Shown: positions 35,507 through 47,044 of the stretch, in pieces
How the letters are laid out: every line of letters begins with the position of its first letter
How positions within the stretch are numbered: the stretch's first letter is position 1
DNA from: Draconibacterium sp.
Lineage (GTDB): Bacteria; Bacteroidota; Bacteroidia; Bacteroidales; Prolixibacteraceae
Assembly (NCBI GenBank): GCA_016705335.1
Contig: JADIYN010000002.1
Coordinates: 124,001 to 188,000, forward strand
DNA: 64,000 nucleotides
Direction: 5' to 3'
The notes under the pieces: model-generated
The model's database searches: none
Told to the model about the DNA's origin: nothing
The model's input: only the letters and a program-made list of their open reading frames with translations
Program-made: the position numbers and the translations under genes

Positions 35507-37353
35507 ATGAAAACTATAATCGAACTTTTTGAAACTGCAATCACAAAATTCCCCGACAATATTTACCTGTGGGAGAAAAAAAATGGTAAGTACGAAGGAA
35601 CTTCATACAAAGAAACGCACGAACAAGTACTAAACCTGGCAGCAGGATTAATTGAAATTGGATTCAAAAAAGGCGATCGGGCAGCTTTGGTTGCAGATGG
35701 ACGAAATGACTGGATTATCAGTGAACTTGGTATTTTGTATTCGGGTGGTATAAATGTACCGCTTTCAATCAGGCTCGAAACCAACGAAGTAGCATTCAGG
35801 TTAAAACACAGCGGTTCAAAATTTATTTTCGTTTCAAAACTTCATACGGCAAAAATCGAAGAAATCAGAGCGGATTTGCCCGATCTTGAAAAAGTTATTT
35901 TTATTGACGGAAAAGAAAATCCCGGAGAAAAGGACATCATACGATTCGGTTTGGAAAAATATCCAGCCAAATGATATGGCTAATATCTCATATACATCGG
36001 GAACCACCGCCGATCCCAAAGGAATTATACTTTCGCACCTGAATTATGCAGCAAATGTTGTTCAATCAAACGGACTTCTTGACCTGCATTCACATTGGAA
36101 AACACTGGCAATTCTGCCCTGGGATCATGCTTTTGCACACACAACCTGCCTTTATGTATTTATGTACAAAGGAGCAAGTATTGCATCGGTTGAAATTGGA
36201 AATTCACCACTTGAAACCCTGAAAAATATACCAAAAAATATTAAGGAAGTGCAGCCCCACATTATGATGAGCGTTCCGGCATATTCAAAAACTTTCAGAA
36301 AAAATATTGAAGCTGGTATCAGGGCAAAAGGCGAAACACTCTATAAAGTGTTTCAGTTTGCTTTGAAAGTGGCATACAAATACAATGGAATTGGCACTGA
36401 TAAAGGCAAAGGATTTCGGTTTTTATTAAAACCGCTTCTATCTGTTTTTGATTCAATTCTGTTTAAAAAAATACGCGAAGGATTTGGCGGCAACCTCATG
36501 TTTTTTATTGGTGGTGGCGCCATTCTCGATATTGAAATGCAAAAGTTTTTTTATGCGATTGGGTTACCAATTTGCCAGGGATATGGACTTACTGAAGCAT
36601 CACCGGTTATTTCATCAAATGTGCCGAACTGCGTAAAATTTGGTTCATCGGGGAAACCCGTTGAAAACATGGAACTAAAAATTGTTGATGCTGACGGAAA
36701 TGTTTTACCGAATGGCGAAAAAGGTGAAATATGCATTTATGGTGATAATGTAATGCTTGGTTATTGGAATAACCCAACTGCAACAGCCGAAACCATTAAA
36801 AACGGGTGGCTCCACACCGGAGACATGGGCTACGTTGACAGTGAGGGATTTTTGTATGTTTTGGGCAGGTTTAAAAGTCTTTTAATTGGCAACGACGGAG
36901 AAAAATACAGTCCCGAAGGAATTGAAGATGCCATTTTAATTCATTCACCTTCTATTCAGCAAATAATGCTTCATAACAACCAAAATCCATATACAGTTGG
37001 AATGATTGTTCCCGATATGGAAGCTTTAAACCGCCAGCTAAAACACCGTGGAATTGAAAAGGAAGCGATGCTGCAAATTCTGAAATTTTGAAAATAATTC
37101 AAAGTGAAATCAACCTGTTTAAAAAAGGAGGAAAATACGAAGGTATGTTTCCTGAACGCTGGATTCCATCTGCTATTGCCGTTCTTCCAACTACTTTTAA
37201 TGCCGATAATAAAATGCTAAATGCTATGCTAAAATGGTACGGGGTAAAATTAACGAACATAATGAAAAAGAGCTTGAATTTCTTTATACACCACAAGCAA
37301 AAAATATAGAAAACGAAATAAATCTGGAAGCCATAAAAAAATGGAAGTCATAA
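35507..37353 (+). CDS. Long-chain fatty acid--CoA ligase / AMP-forming synthetase (three frameshifts)
   Basis: ANL-superfamily enzyme of about 615 codons. It has the P-loop-like motif ISYTSGTTADPKGIILSH, GYGLTEASPV, GWLHTGDMGYVDSEGFLYVLGRFK and the catalytic-Lys end GGKYEGMFPERW. It activates a fatty or related acid as acyl-AMP and then acyl-CoA. Three breaks: near 35940-35950 (one extra base before YDSVWKNIQPNDMAN), a T run at 37086-37089 and an A run at 37231-37234, each one base short. Repair of the last gives KMVRGKINEHNEKELEFLYT and a stop at 37351. The sum of the shifts fits one continuous gene. A real pseudogene is less likely, because the protein sequence is otherwise fully conserved. 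Confidence 0.85.
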
Positions 37354-37482
37354 TTCATTCAAGTGTTATTCTGTATTCTATCAGTAAAATTACATTCATT
37401 TCTTTTAAATGAATTATAAAACATTAAACCTTCAAAACTCATTTTTAGGTATTTTAATAGTATTATAAAATTTTATACCCTA

Positions 37483-37498
37483 TATTTTTGTATTTTTG
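37483..37498 (+). promoter_or_regulatory. Tandem -7 boxes of ssrA
   Basis: TATTTTTG occurs at 37483-37490 and again directly after at 37491-37498. The second copy is correctly placed for a transcript starting at or just before 37513. Confidence 0.6.
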
Positions 37499-37512
37499 CA
37501 ATCCATTTTACC

Positions 37513-37905
37513 GGGGCTGATTGGTTTTGACAGCGGGTAGAAGAGGCAGGTAAGCATGCAAGGTTTGGGTTGTTGACCTTTTAAAATAATGATCAAACTA
37601 TAATTGGCGAAAATAACTACGCTCTTGCTGCGTAACCGAATTAAGTAAGTTACCTTTATTCCGAAACAAGGTTTTGGAACGAGACATCGCCCGGATGCTA
37701 ATGCTTTGAAGCGGTCCGATCAGGCGGTGCAAGTAAATCGAAGCTAGTTTAAGTGAGGCTCTGGCACTTTTACAAAAATAAAAGAGATAAGGCAAACATT
37801 GGTGGCCCTGATCCGGCTTTTATTCGAAAAACAAGTCTGGGGATAAGCATGTAGAAAGCATATTGCTTCCTCGTTTGGACGCGGGTTCGACTCCCGCCAG
37901 CTCCA
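37513..37905 (+). ncRNA. ssrA: Transfer-messenger RNA (tmRNA)
   Basis: The 5' end GGGGCTGATTGGTTTTGACA and 3' end GGTTCGACTCCCGCCAGCTCC form the tRNA-like domain; GGGGCTG pairs with CAGCTCC, and GTTCGA is the T-loop. The tag reading frame near 37600-37635 gives GENNYALAA then TAA, the standard Bacteroidota proteolysis tag. CCA is not encoded. The RNA rescues stalled ribosomes together with SmpB. It has its own promoter and terminator. Confidence 0.97.
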
Positions 37906-37931
37906 CAAAACGCATTGCAAATCAATGCAAT

Positions 37932-37971
37932 AATAGATTTAGCACCGGAATTTGTGCTAAATCTATTTTTT
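37932..37971 (+). terminator. ssrA terminator
   Basis: AGATTTAGCAC and GTGCTAAATCT form a perfect 11-base stem around CGGAATTT, followed by ATTTTTTT. Confidence 0.92.
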
Positions 37972-38327
37972 TACATTTTAGCCAATGATTAATTCAGTTA
38001 TTGCCCGTTTTTAAATTTTTGTTATTCCTTCACGAAATATCTGTCAGTTGTTTTTTAGTAATTTTCAATTCACTTTTATATCGCAGTGATATATCAAAAA
38101 CACCGGGATTCAGCCTGTAACATTTTTCATGTCGTAACCAAACACCTTTACTTTTCAAGCTGAAAAATACCGTTTTATGCATCAAATTTGACTAAAATGT
38201 GAATAATGAAAAGGTTATTTATAGTCTATCTTTGTAGTAAAATAGTGTAAAATGTCCTGTCAATTGCGATAACCATTTGGTTTGTACGTTGAATATTATT
38301 ATCAACTTGTTTTTATATAAAATAAAG
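37972..38327. other. Gene-free stretch upstream of the TPR gene
   Basis: No coding frame, RNA or repeat that I can support. A promoter for the TPR gene presumably lies here, but no clear TAnnTTTG is placed near its ATG. Confidence 0.5.
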
Positions 38328-39196
38328 ATGAACAGAAAAATATTATTATTGGCCGCCTTATTAATTATGATATTGTCAATTAGTCGGGCACAAGATGTTG
38401 GTTCAAAAATCGATGATATTAAATCAGTTCTGATAAACGGTGATTATGAAACCGGATTAAAGGAATGTGAAGCATTACTTAAAACTGGCATTTCTGATAC
38501 CATGCAACTTGCAACTGTTTATGGATACGCTGGATTATCAAGCGAAGTGTTAAAACACAAAACCAAAGCGATTCATTATTATAAAAAGGCTGTTGAGTTG
38601 CAAATGCCGCAATTGGATGTATATGATAAACTAATCAATCTTTCAAAAAAGGAAAAAATGATTCGGTTTATGAATTTGCATTATTGGAAAAATCAAAGGC
38701 TTTTCCTGAATTTGAGCAGGATGTAACAAAAAGTCTGGCTTATCATTATGTATCAGTTCAACAATACGAAAAACTTCTGAATACAACCAATCAACTCCTG
38801 AACTGGCAACCCGACGACTACAATTTCCTGTATTTTAAAGCAGTTGCCTTACAAAATTTAAATCAAATTGAAGAAGCAAGAGTATTTTATGCTCAAGTAT
38901 TAAAAATAAAACCAGATCATCCGGGAGCAAATATGAGTCTTGGTTTAAATTATTATAACGAGGGCAGTGAAATATTTCTAAATAGGAAAAAGGAGTATGA
39001 AGCCCTTGCAAAACCTAACTGGGATGATTATTCGGTTTATGAAAAGGGAATTGAAAAGGGTAAAGCATTATACAGGCAGGCATTGCCGGGTTTATTAACA
39101 GCATATGAAAGTGGTTCATACCCTGACTTAAAACCATTAATTTTCAATATCTATATTCGGTTGGAACAAAAAGATAAAGCTGAACTTTACAGATAA
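38328..39196 (+). CDS. Secreted TPR-repeat protein (frameshifted)
   Basis: About 289 codons from the ATG at 38328. The signal peptide is MNRKILLLAALLIMILSISRA. TPR units follow, e.g. YGYAGLSSEVLKHKTKAIHY, YNFLYFKAVALQNLNQIEEA and PDHPGANMSLGLNYYNEGSE. The A run at 38653-38658 is one base short; adding one A gives KEKNDSVYEFALLEKSKAFP and joins the frames. A periplasmic interaction scaffold of unknown partner. Same strand as the downstream SusCD array, but separated by 416 bases. Confidence 0.75.
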
Positions 39197-39612
39197 TTTT
39201 CTACGAAATATGATTGACATTTTGCCTGCTTTATTTTTACTGGAAAGCAGAGTAAAATACTTTCAACGGGAAAAGCTTAAGATAACCTATCATCCAAATT
39301 CACAGGAAACCTGTTTCTGCAGACATTAATCACAAGGAATTGATAAAAAAAGAGAAAACCACAGATTGCGAAATTGTGACGTTTTTTGACGGATTTCTGA
39401 TATAACTTATGGCAAACCGCATTTATGCGTACGTTTTCCAAACAAAACTGCTTCTATGCCTGCAAACTCAAGGCAATTACAAATGGCGGTTATTCCTGCT
39501 TTTATTCTGCAGTGAGTTCAGCTTATAACCAAACACTTATTCGCTTTTTCGGAAAGCAAATTCAGTTCTTAAAATGATTTTTATTGCAATGCTTTTAAAT
39601 TCAGCACTAAAT
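39197..39612. other. Gene-free stretch before the SusC/D-fasciclin array
   Basis: Three reading frames of about 40 codons occur (e.g. ATG 39209, ATG 39409), none with recognisable features. A short hairpin (CGCATTTATGCG near 39419) is visible. The array promoter is expected here, but no consensus -7 box was found. Decayed gene sequence is possible. Confidence 0.45.
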
Positions 39613-42152
39613 ATGGAAAAAAACAATTCGGGAACAAATTAGAAAATATCTGTTGATAGAAACAGTTCTATTAATTGGAATTTTATTTACCGTTGCCTGT
39701 AAAGATGAATATTTATATGACAACAGTGAGCCGGAATGGCTCGGTGCAAGTATTTACGATTATCTGAAATCGAGTGAAAACTACACGTATTATGTCCGGT
39801 TAATAAAAGAGGTTGAAGATTATAAACAAGTTCTGGCAAAAACAGGGAGTAAAACACTTTTTGTTGCCGACGACCTTGCATTCGAAGAATTCTTTAAAAA
39901 TAATCCATGGAATGTATCGGGATACGACGATCTGAGCTATACCCAAAAAAAGCTGATTCTCAAATTCTCAATGATCGACAATGCTTACCTGATAGAAACC
40001 TTATCGAACTATTACAACGGTACGTTGCAGGAAGGAACAGCATTACGACGTTCCACTTCAGTCTCAATTCTTGATTCAATTCCATTTGAATCGGGTGACA
40101 TTCTGCCACAGGGGCCGTATTGGAACTGGTACCGAAACAAAGGTATTCACCTGCTGAAAGATGCAACTTCCTGGCCAATGGTCCATTTTCTGGAGAAATC
40201 GTTAAAAAGTGCAGGCATTGAAGATGGCGACTTTAGCTTAATCACGGGTGTTGAACGAAACACAAACGACGCCCACATTTTTAGCATCAAAGTAAAAGAA
40301 AGAGATATTACATGTAAGAACGGATATGTACATGTGCTGGAGAAAGTACTGATACCACCGGCAAACGTGGCCGAATACCTGAAAACAAATCCCAATTCGC
40401 GTATATTTTCAGATTTACTCGATCGTTTTTGTGCACCCTATTACAATGCTTCACAAACGAATGCCTACAATCAAATTCACCCTGAAAATCCTGTCGATTC
40501 AATTTATGAGAAAATATATTTTTCAGATTACCTTGGAAGAACCCGTTATCCCAACGGAAGTCTGATCAGAACAGATCTTTTGTTACCCATAAATCCGGGC
40601 ATAAACGAATATATTTCGTCAGCTGCCGGTAGCTCAATGCAATCGGATATGGCAGCGATTTTTGCGCCTACCAACGAGGCTATGACAAACTATTTTGAAA
40701 CCGGATCAGGGGTAATTTTAAAAAACCGCTTTGGAAGCTGGGAGAATACACCCGATTACATAATCATGAAACTGTTGAATCGGCATCTTCGGGAATCGTT
40801 TCTCGAAACAGTTCCCGGCCGTTTCGAAAAGTTAGTGGATAGCAACAATTCGCCCATCCCGATTAAACCAGGCGATATTACAGGTTCTTATGTTGGTTTG
40901 AACGGCGTGGTTTACAACACAAATAAAGTTTATCCACCTGATGATTATATTTCTGTGTATGCTCCGGTTCTGTTAAGCGAAGAAACCAGCGTTTTCAACT
41001 GGGCTGTTACACAAAACGAGTTTGATCTGTATCTGAACTCATTAAAAAGTACCTACAGTTTTTTTGTACCTACCGATGAATAGTTCAAGAATTATATCGA
41101 TCCGGTTTCATTTGCCAAGGATGTGGTAGGTGTTATGAAATACTGGTATAATACAAAAACCTCTACTGTAAACGCAACAGTTTATGCTTATGATCCGCTG
41201 ACCGGGGAAGTAGGCGACTCTGTAAATACAATTACAAGTTCGGTATTTATTTCAAACCGGTTACTTGACATGCTTGACACCCACGTCGTTGTTGGTAATG
41301 TTGAATCAGGAGCCAAATATTATTTCAGCAAAAACGGCAATATTTTGCTTGTTGAGGGAACAGGTGCTGAACTTAAAGTACATGCGGGGTATGATGTTAA
41401 ATCAGGCACCAAAGTAAATGTTGTAAACAATGGCGTTTACAGACAGCAAAACGGTACTACTTATTTTATCGATAAACCATTGCAGACTCCTTTACAGTCA
41501 GTTTATAAAATACTGAGCGAAACTCCCGAGTTTAGTGAGTTCTTTGCTTTGCTTAACGGATTTCCCGCATCAAAGGAAATTTTTGTAAAAAAGACCAATT
41601 ATTACGGCATCGATTTTAATATCAAATTCTTCAACACTTTTAACTATACGGTTTATGTACCTACAAACGAAGCCATTCAAAAAGCAGTTAACGATGGTTT
41701 GATAATGAACTGGGAGCAGATAAATGCAATAACCGATAATTTGCAAAAAACAGCAGCAACTGAAAAACTGGAGCGTTTTGCGCTACCATTTTCAGGATAA
41801 TTCATTGTTTGTTGACGGTGAAACCTTCTACAGGCTATATCAAACGGCAACACTCAAACAAAACGAATTGGAAACACAATTCAGAACTTACAAAGACAAA
41901 TATTACAGGCTGGGAATAACCAGCGATGGTGAAAACATAAAACTGGATACTGAAAATTGGGGTTCAGCTAACCTGATAAGAAGCAATGGACTATACAACA
42001 TTCTGACACGGGATTACATTTTTAGTGGTAATCCGCAGGCGTACCGTGAAATTGATGGTACGGGTGCCGGTACTGAATTCTCGAATTCATCCATTGTTAC
42101 TTCTTCAACAGCGGTCATCCATCAGATTGATAATGTTTTGAGGTTTGAATAA
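39613..42152 (+). CDS. Multi-domain fasciclin lipoprotein (disrupted reading frame)
   Basis: About 846 codons from the ATG at 39613. The start reads MEKTIREQIRKYLLIETVLL once one A is removed from the A run at 39617-39623. Lipobox is FTVAC. Fasciclin-type domains recur: each has the motif pattern TLFVADDLAFEEFF, AIFAPTNEAMTNYF, FFVPTDE and YTVYVPTNEAIQKAV, and a later HxD-type block (RYHFQDNSLFVDG). At 41081-41083 the frame has TAG with no shift (PTDE-stop-FKNYIDPVSF). Near 41776-41787 there is a further one-base shift. Fasciclin domains mediate adhesion or glycan contact. As first gene of the array it is likely a surface partner of the SusC/D complex. Confidence 0.78.
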
Positions 42153-42153
42153 T

Positions 42154-45100
42154 ATGACAACAGATATGAAATTTAAAATTGTTGGAACAATTCTGTTTTT
42201 TTATATCCTTATTCCTTTTGTTTCGTTGGGACAGAGTTCCGAAACTCAGCGGGTGTTAAGGGGAACGGTAAGTTCGGCAACCGATGGAGAAACCCTTGTG
42301 GGAGCAACTGTGATTGAGGCTGACGATAAAAAAAGAATTATCAGTGCAACCATCACCGATATAAATGGACAGTATGTTCTGAAAATTAAAAATCCGGAAA
42401 ATAACATTGCTTTCAGCTTTGTGGGATTTATAACCCAGGGGCAGAAAATTGGGGACCAGACAGTAATCAATGTAAAACTGAAGGAAGATTTGCAGGTTAT
42501 CGAAGACATTGTAATTACCGCTGAAAAAAAGGTTACTGACGGAAACTTCGAAATTCCGCAACGACAGGTTTCCACTGCCATCCAAACACTAAGCTCAAAA
42601 GAATTTGAAGGAATTCAGGTAACTTCAATAGATGAAGCAATGCAAGGGCGTATTGCAGGTTTGGATATTGTAGCCAATTCCGGAGACCTTGGTTCGGGAG
42701 CAACCATGAGGATCAGGGGAACTTCGTCAATAAATGCAAATACACAGCCTTTAATTGTGGTAAACGGTATTCCCTACGAAATTAATGTTGATCCTTCGTT
42801 TGATTTTGCAGCTGCAAACCAGGAACAATATGCGAACATGTTAAGTATTAACCCCGATGACATTGAGGAAATTACCGTATTAAAAGACGCTGCTTCAACT
42901 GCAGTTTGGGGTTCGAAAGGAGCCAATGGTGTTCTTGTTATCAAAACCAAAAAAGGAGCACAGGGGCCTACCAGGGTTCAGTATTCGTATCGGTTTACTG
43001 CAGCAAAACAACCAAAAGGATTAAACATGCTGAATGGTGACGATTACACAATGATGATGAAACAGGCATATTTCAATCCGCAACAGGATGAAAACGCTGC
43101 AAACGTCCGTGAATTTCTATACGATCCCACATTTTCGGAATACGAGAATTTTAACAATAACACCGACTGGGTAGATGAAGTGACCCAAATAGGTTTTAAA
43201 CACGACCACTACCTGAATGTTTCCGGAGGTGGTGAACGCGCAAGATACAGGGTTTCAACCGGTTTTCTGAATCAAACAGGAATCGTTATCGGGCAGAAAA
43301 TGGACAGGATCACATCAACAGCATACCTCGATTATTCTGTTTCTGACCGGATTAAATTTATTTCTGAATTATCGTTTTTTTATACAGATAACGACAGAAA
43401 CTGGACTGATAACGACATTTACAGAAGTATTCTGGGTGTTGCTTATAAAAAAATGCCCAATGTCAGTGTTTATCAGCAGGATTTGAATGGAAACAATACG
43501 GATGTTTTCTACAATATTTCACGTTCATCCAGTCTTCACGGATCGCAGCGTGATTTGCGAAATCCTGTAGCAATGGCCAAACTTGCCACCAATAATCTGA
43601 AAAACTATCGTATCAGGCCAATATTCAGATTGCAGTACGACCTTTAGATCCTGAATACAATCACTTCGGTATAACCTGGATGTTTCATTCGATATAAACA
43701 ACGATAAAGTAAGCAGATTTCTCCCTGCAGAAGTTTCAAATGCACCGTGGAACGATGGAGCCATTAATCTGGCTGATAGCTACGATGCGGAAAGTATAAC
43801 TGTGTTAGCTGAAAACAGCCTGAACTGGCAACCCAAAATTTTCAATCCCGACCATTTCCTTCAGGTTCAGGGTTCATTTCAGATAATTACAGGAAACAGC
43901 GCTTCTCAGGGTATGGGAGTTACCAATCTTCCAACCGGCGATATTGTTGACGCCTCAGCTTACGGATATTCAACTGGTATTTCTTCCAGCCGGTATGCTT
44001 ACCGATCCAATGCCCTGACTTTCAGGGGACACTATACTTATTTGAACAAATACATACTTGGAGTTACATTTCGCAGGGATGGAAGTACAAAATTTGGTGA
44101 AAAATACAAATACGGAAACTTTCCGGGAATTTCTGCCAAGTGGATTATTACTGACGAATCTTTTATGCAGCCCACAAAAAAATGGCTGAGCACATTGTCC
44201 ATTCGTCCAAGCTGGGGAATTACCGGGAATCAACCTTCGGCTGAATACCTGCACTTTAGCCGGTATTCTCCTTACGGAAGTTATATCGACATGCCGGCAA
44301 CACGCCCGACAACACTTCGCCTGGCTGACCTTAGGTGGGAAAAATCAACGTCATTTAACTTTGGCTTCGACCTTGGATTTCTAAACGATCGATTTGTATT
44401 TGATCTCAATTTGTACAACAAACATACGGAAGACCTCCTGTTCAAGGACCTGCAAGTTCCCAGTTCATCAGGTTTCTCAAGTGTTCCGGTGCAAAACGTC
44501 GGAACAATGGACAACAATGGTTGGGAATTGTATTTTTATACAAACAGGGCTATCAAGGCAAAGGATTTTACTATCGATTTTAATTTCAACTTATCAAACT
44601 ATATTAACACGATTGGAGAATTGAGAGACGATATTCTTGCCAATTATAATGCAGACTACGACTATACAAACGGCACTTACCTGTCTCGTCTCCAGGAAGG
44701 TAACTCTTTTGGGTCTATTTATGGATTCAAGTACAAAGGTGTTTATCAATACAATGATTACATTCCTGAAGTTCAGGAAAATGCTCCTGTGGCACGTGAT
44801 GAAAACGGTTATGTTTTTACTGATGAAGAAGGAAACCCGCTTCCGATGTATTTTGCCTATGGCAGGAGCAACGCTTATCAGTTCAGAGGTGGTGATGCAA
44901 TTTACGAGGATATAAACAAGGATGGTAATATCGATGAACTGGATATTGTTTACCTGGGCAATTCCAATCCAAAAGTGAATGGCGGATTTGGCTCAACCAT
45001 CCGTTATAAAAACTTTTCTTTAACAGCGTTTTTCAATTTCCGTTATGGAAACAAGATTGTTAACATGGCCCGAATGAATGCCGAAAACATGTATTACCTG

Positions 45101-45457
45101 AACAATCAAAGTGTTTCGGTAAACTGGCGATGGAGAAAAGACGGTGATGTAACCGAAATGCCACGCGCATTGTACAATTACGGGTACAACTGGCTGGGTA
45201 GCGACCGTTATGTTGAAGATGGCTCGTTTTTGCGTATGAAATACCTTACTTTCAACTATACTATTCCAAAAGCGAAACTGGATAAACTCAGGTTGCAACA
45301 GGTGAGTTTTTACTGTACCATTAACAATTTGTGGGTATTGTCGAAATATACGGGTGTAGATCCTGAGGTTGGCTACGGTTCTTTTGGCGTGAGCGTTGAC
45401 AACTCTCCTACTCCACGTTCGAAAGATGCAACACTGGGAATTTCTGTAACCTTTTAA
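42154..45457 (+). CDS. SusC/RagA TonB-dependent transporter 1 (disrupted centrally)
   Basis: Signal peptide, then a CarboxypepD_reg-like domain (RGTVSSATDGETLVGATVIE), the plug domain (DEAMQGRIAGLDIVANSGDL, STAVWGSKGANGVLVIKTKK) and a 22-strand barrel ending DATLGISVTF. It imports glycan fragments across the outer membrane, with the SusD lid encoded next. Between about 43645 and 43672 the frame is broken more than once: QYDL-TAG, then ILNTITS, then RYNLDVSFDINNDKVSRF in the next frame. At least two separate changes are needed to repair it. The rest is intact and about 1100 residues in total, normal for SusC. Confidence 0.87.
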
Positions 45458-45467
45458 CTAATTGATA

Positions 45468-47021
45468 ATGAAAATGAAAAAACTAATTTACATATTATCG
45501 ATAACAGGGTTAATATTTGTTTCGTCGGGTTGTACCGACTGGCTCGATATAAAACCCGAGAGTGAAATCGTACTTGATGATTTCTGGCAGAACGAAAGTC
45601 AGGTGAACCAGGTGCTTGCAGCATGTTACCGATCAGTGACCGAGGGACAGGTGATGAGCAGGATGCTGGTTTGGGGCGAACTGAGATCAGACAACGTAAC
45701 CTACGGAAGAAACATGCCCACTGACATGTACAAAATGCTCAATGTAGATATTTCAGCAGACAACGGATATTGCCGCTGGGGTGACTTCTACACGGTAATA
45801 GATAATTGCAATAACTTTTTACATTATGCGCCGGGAGTTGTTGAGCTCAATGCCAACTTCACCGAATCGAAGCTCCACGCAATGGAAGCAGAGGGTCTTA
45901 CATTACGCGCACTGATGTATTTTTACCTGGTTCGTACATTTGAAAAAGTTCCATGGGTTGAAGAACCAAGTATCGACGATGCACAGGATTACAGAATTCC
46001 CCAGTCATCAGAAGATGTAATTCTCGACCACCTTGTTAACGATTTGCAAACCGCTTTGAAATATTCGCGCGACAATTACGAAACCAATACATACACAAAA
46101 GGCAGAATTACGACAAATGCAGTTAGAGCGCTACTGGCCGATATTTATCTGTGGAGGGAGGAATATGCCAAATGCGTTGAAATGTGTGATCTGATAATGA
46201 ACAATACTGATTTGGAACTTGAAACGGGTGAAAATGTAATTTCAAGGGTTTTTTACCAGGGTAATTCAAAGGAGAGCATTTTTGAATTGCAATTTGACGA
46301 TGATTTGATGTTCAACTGGGTGGTGCGCGACTTCTTTGGCGCTTACGGCAACGAAGCGGGGCAATGGAGTTTCCCGGGTATTCTTGTAACCGGAAAATTC
46401 AGTCCGTTTAACTTCAATGCAGGCAGCAGTAAAGAAAGTACCGAAGACCTGCGTGAAAAAGATTTTCTTCGCCAGGAAACTGGTGGTGATCGTTATTATG
46501 TGTTTAAATATGCCGGTGCACAAAGACAGGAAAATGCCACAACAAAGGTCAGCTCCTATTATTACCGGAATGTAACTGCCAACTGGATAGTTTACAGGCT
46601 TTCTGAAATTTACCTCATGAAAGCTGAAGCGCTGATCCAGCTCGGGACCAACACAACCGAGGCAGTTGGACTGATCAATACGGTTTATATGAGATCGAAT
46701 ATTGAAGAAGATGAAAGAGGTTTGACAGCTGATAATTACACTTCAAAACTCAAACTTGATGAATTATACATGAGAGAGCGCCAGCGTGAACTGATGTTCG
46801 AAGGAAAACGATGGTTCGACCTGATGCGTTTGTCGCGACGTGTAGATTCACCGGCACCGCTGATGAGCTATGTATCAAAAAAATTCACGGGCGGTGCCTC
46901 AAGCCAGTCAACAAAAATGTCGGTTATGGATGCATTATATTTACCGGTACATACAGATGAACTAAAGGCGAACTCTGCCCTTGTACAAAATGAATTTTAT
47001 AAGGTTAACGGTGAGGAATAG
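45468..47021 (+). CDS. SusD/RagB glycan-binding lipoprotein 1
   Basis: 517 residues from the ATG at 45468, intact. Lipobox FVSSGC. Characteristic SusD blocks: DWLDIKPESEIVLDDFWQNE, AEGLTLRALMYFYLVRTFEK, GRITTNAVRALLADIYLWRE, VYRLSEIYLMKAEALIQLG and RQRELMFEGKRWFDLMRLSR. The helical TPR-like scaffold forms the lid on its SusC partner, encoded 10 bases upstream. Confidence 0.95.
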   Translation: MKMKKLIYILSITGLIFVSSGCTDWLDIKPESEIVLDDFWQNESQVNQVLAACYRSVTEGQVMSRMLVWGELRSDNVTYGRNMPTDMYKMLNVDISADNGYCRWGDFYTVIDNCNNFLHYAPGVVELNANFTESKLHAMEAEGLTLRALMYFYLVRTFEKVPWVEEPSIDDAQDYRIPQSSEDVILDHLVNDLQTALKYSRDNYETNTYTKGRITTNAVRALLADIYLWREEYAKCVEMCDLIMNNTDLELETGENVISRVFYQGNSKESIFELQFDDDLMFNWVVRDFFGAYGNEAGQWSFPGILVTGKFSPFNFNAGSSKESTEDLREKDFLRQETGGDRYYVFKYAGAQRQENATTKVSSYYYRNVTANWIVYRLSEIYLMKAEALIQLGTNTTEAVGLINTVYMRSNIEEDERGLTADNYTSKLKLDELYMRERQRELMFEGKRWFDLMRLSRRVDSPAPLMSYVSKKFTGGASSQSTKMSVMDALYLPVHTDELKANSALVQNEFYKVNGEE

Positions 47022-47044
47022 GATAAAATGTAAAAGTTAAAAGC

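Noticed and set aside
39409..39528. Short plus-strand frame starting MANRIYAYVFQTKLLLCL
   Set aside because: Only about 40 codons, no homologous family, no promoter or coupled neighbour; more likely chance.
12439..41083. In-frame TAA and TAG might indicate stop-codon recoding
   Set aside because: Intact genes throughout use TAA, TAG and TGA as normal ends, e.g. TAG after ddl and TAA after galM. The in-frame stops are isolated, and base errors or nonsense changes explain them better.
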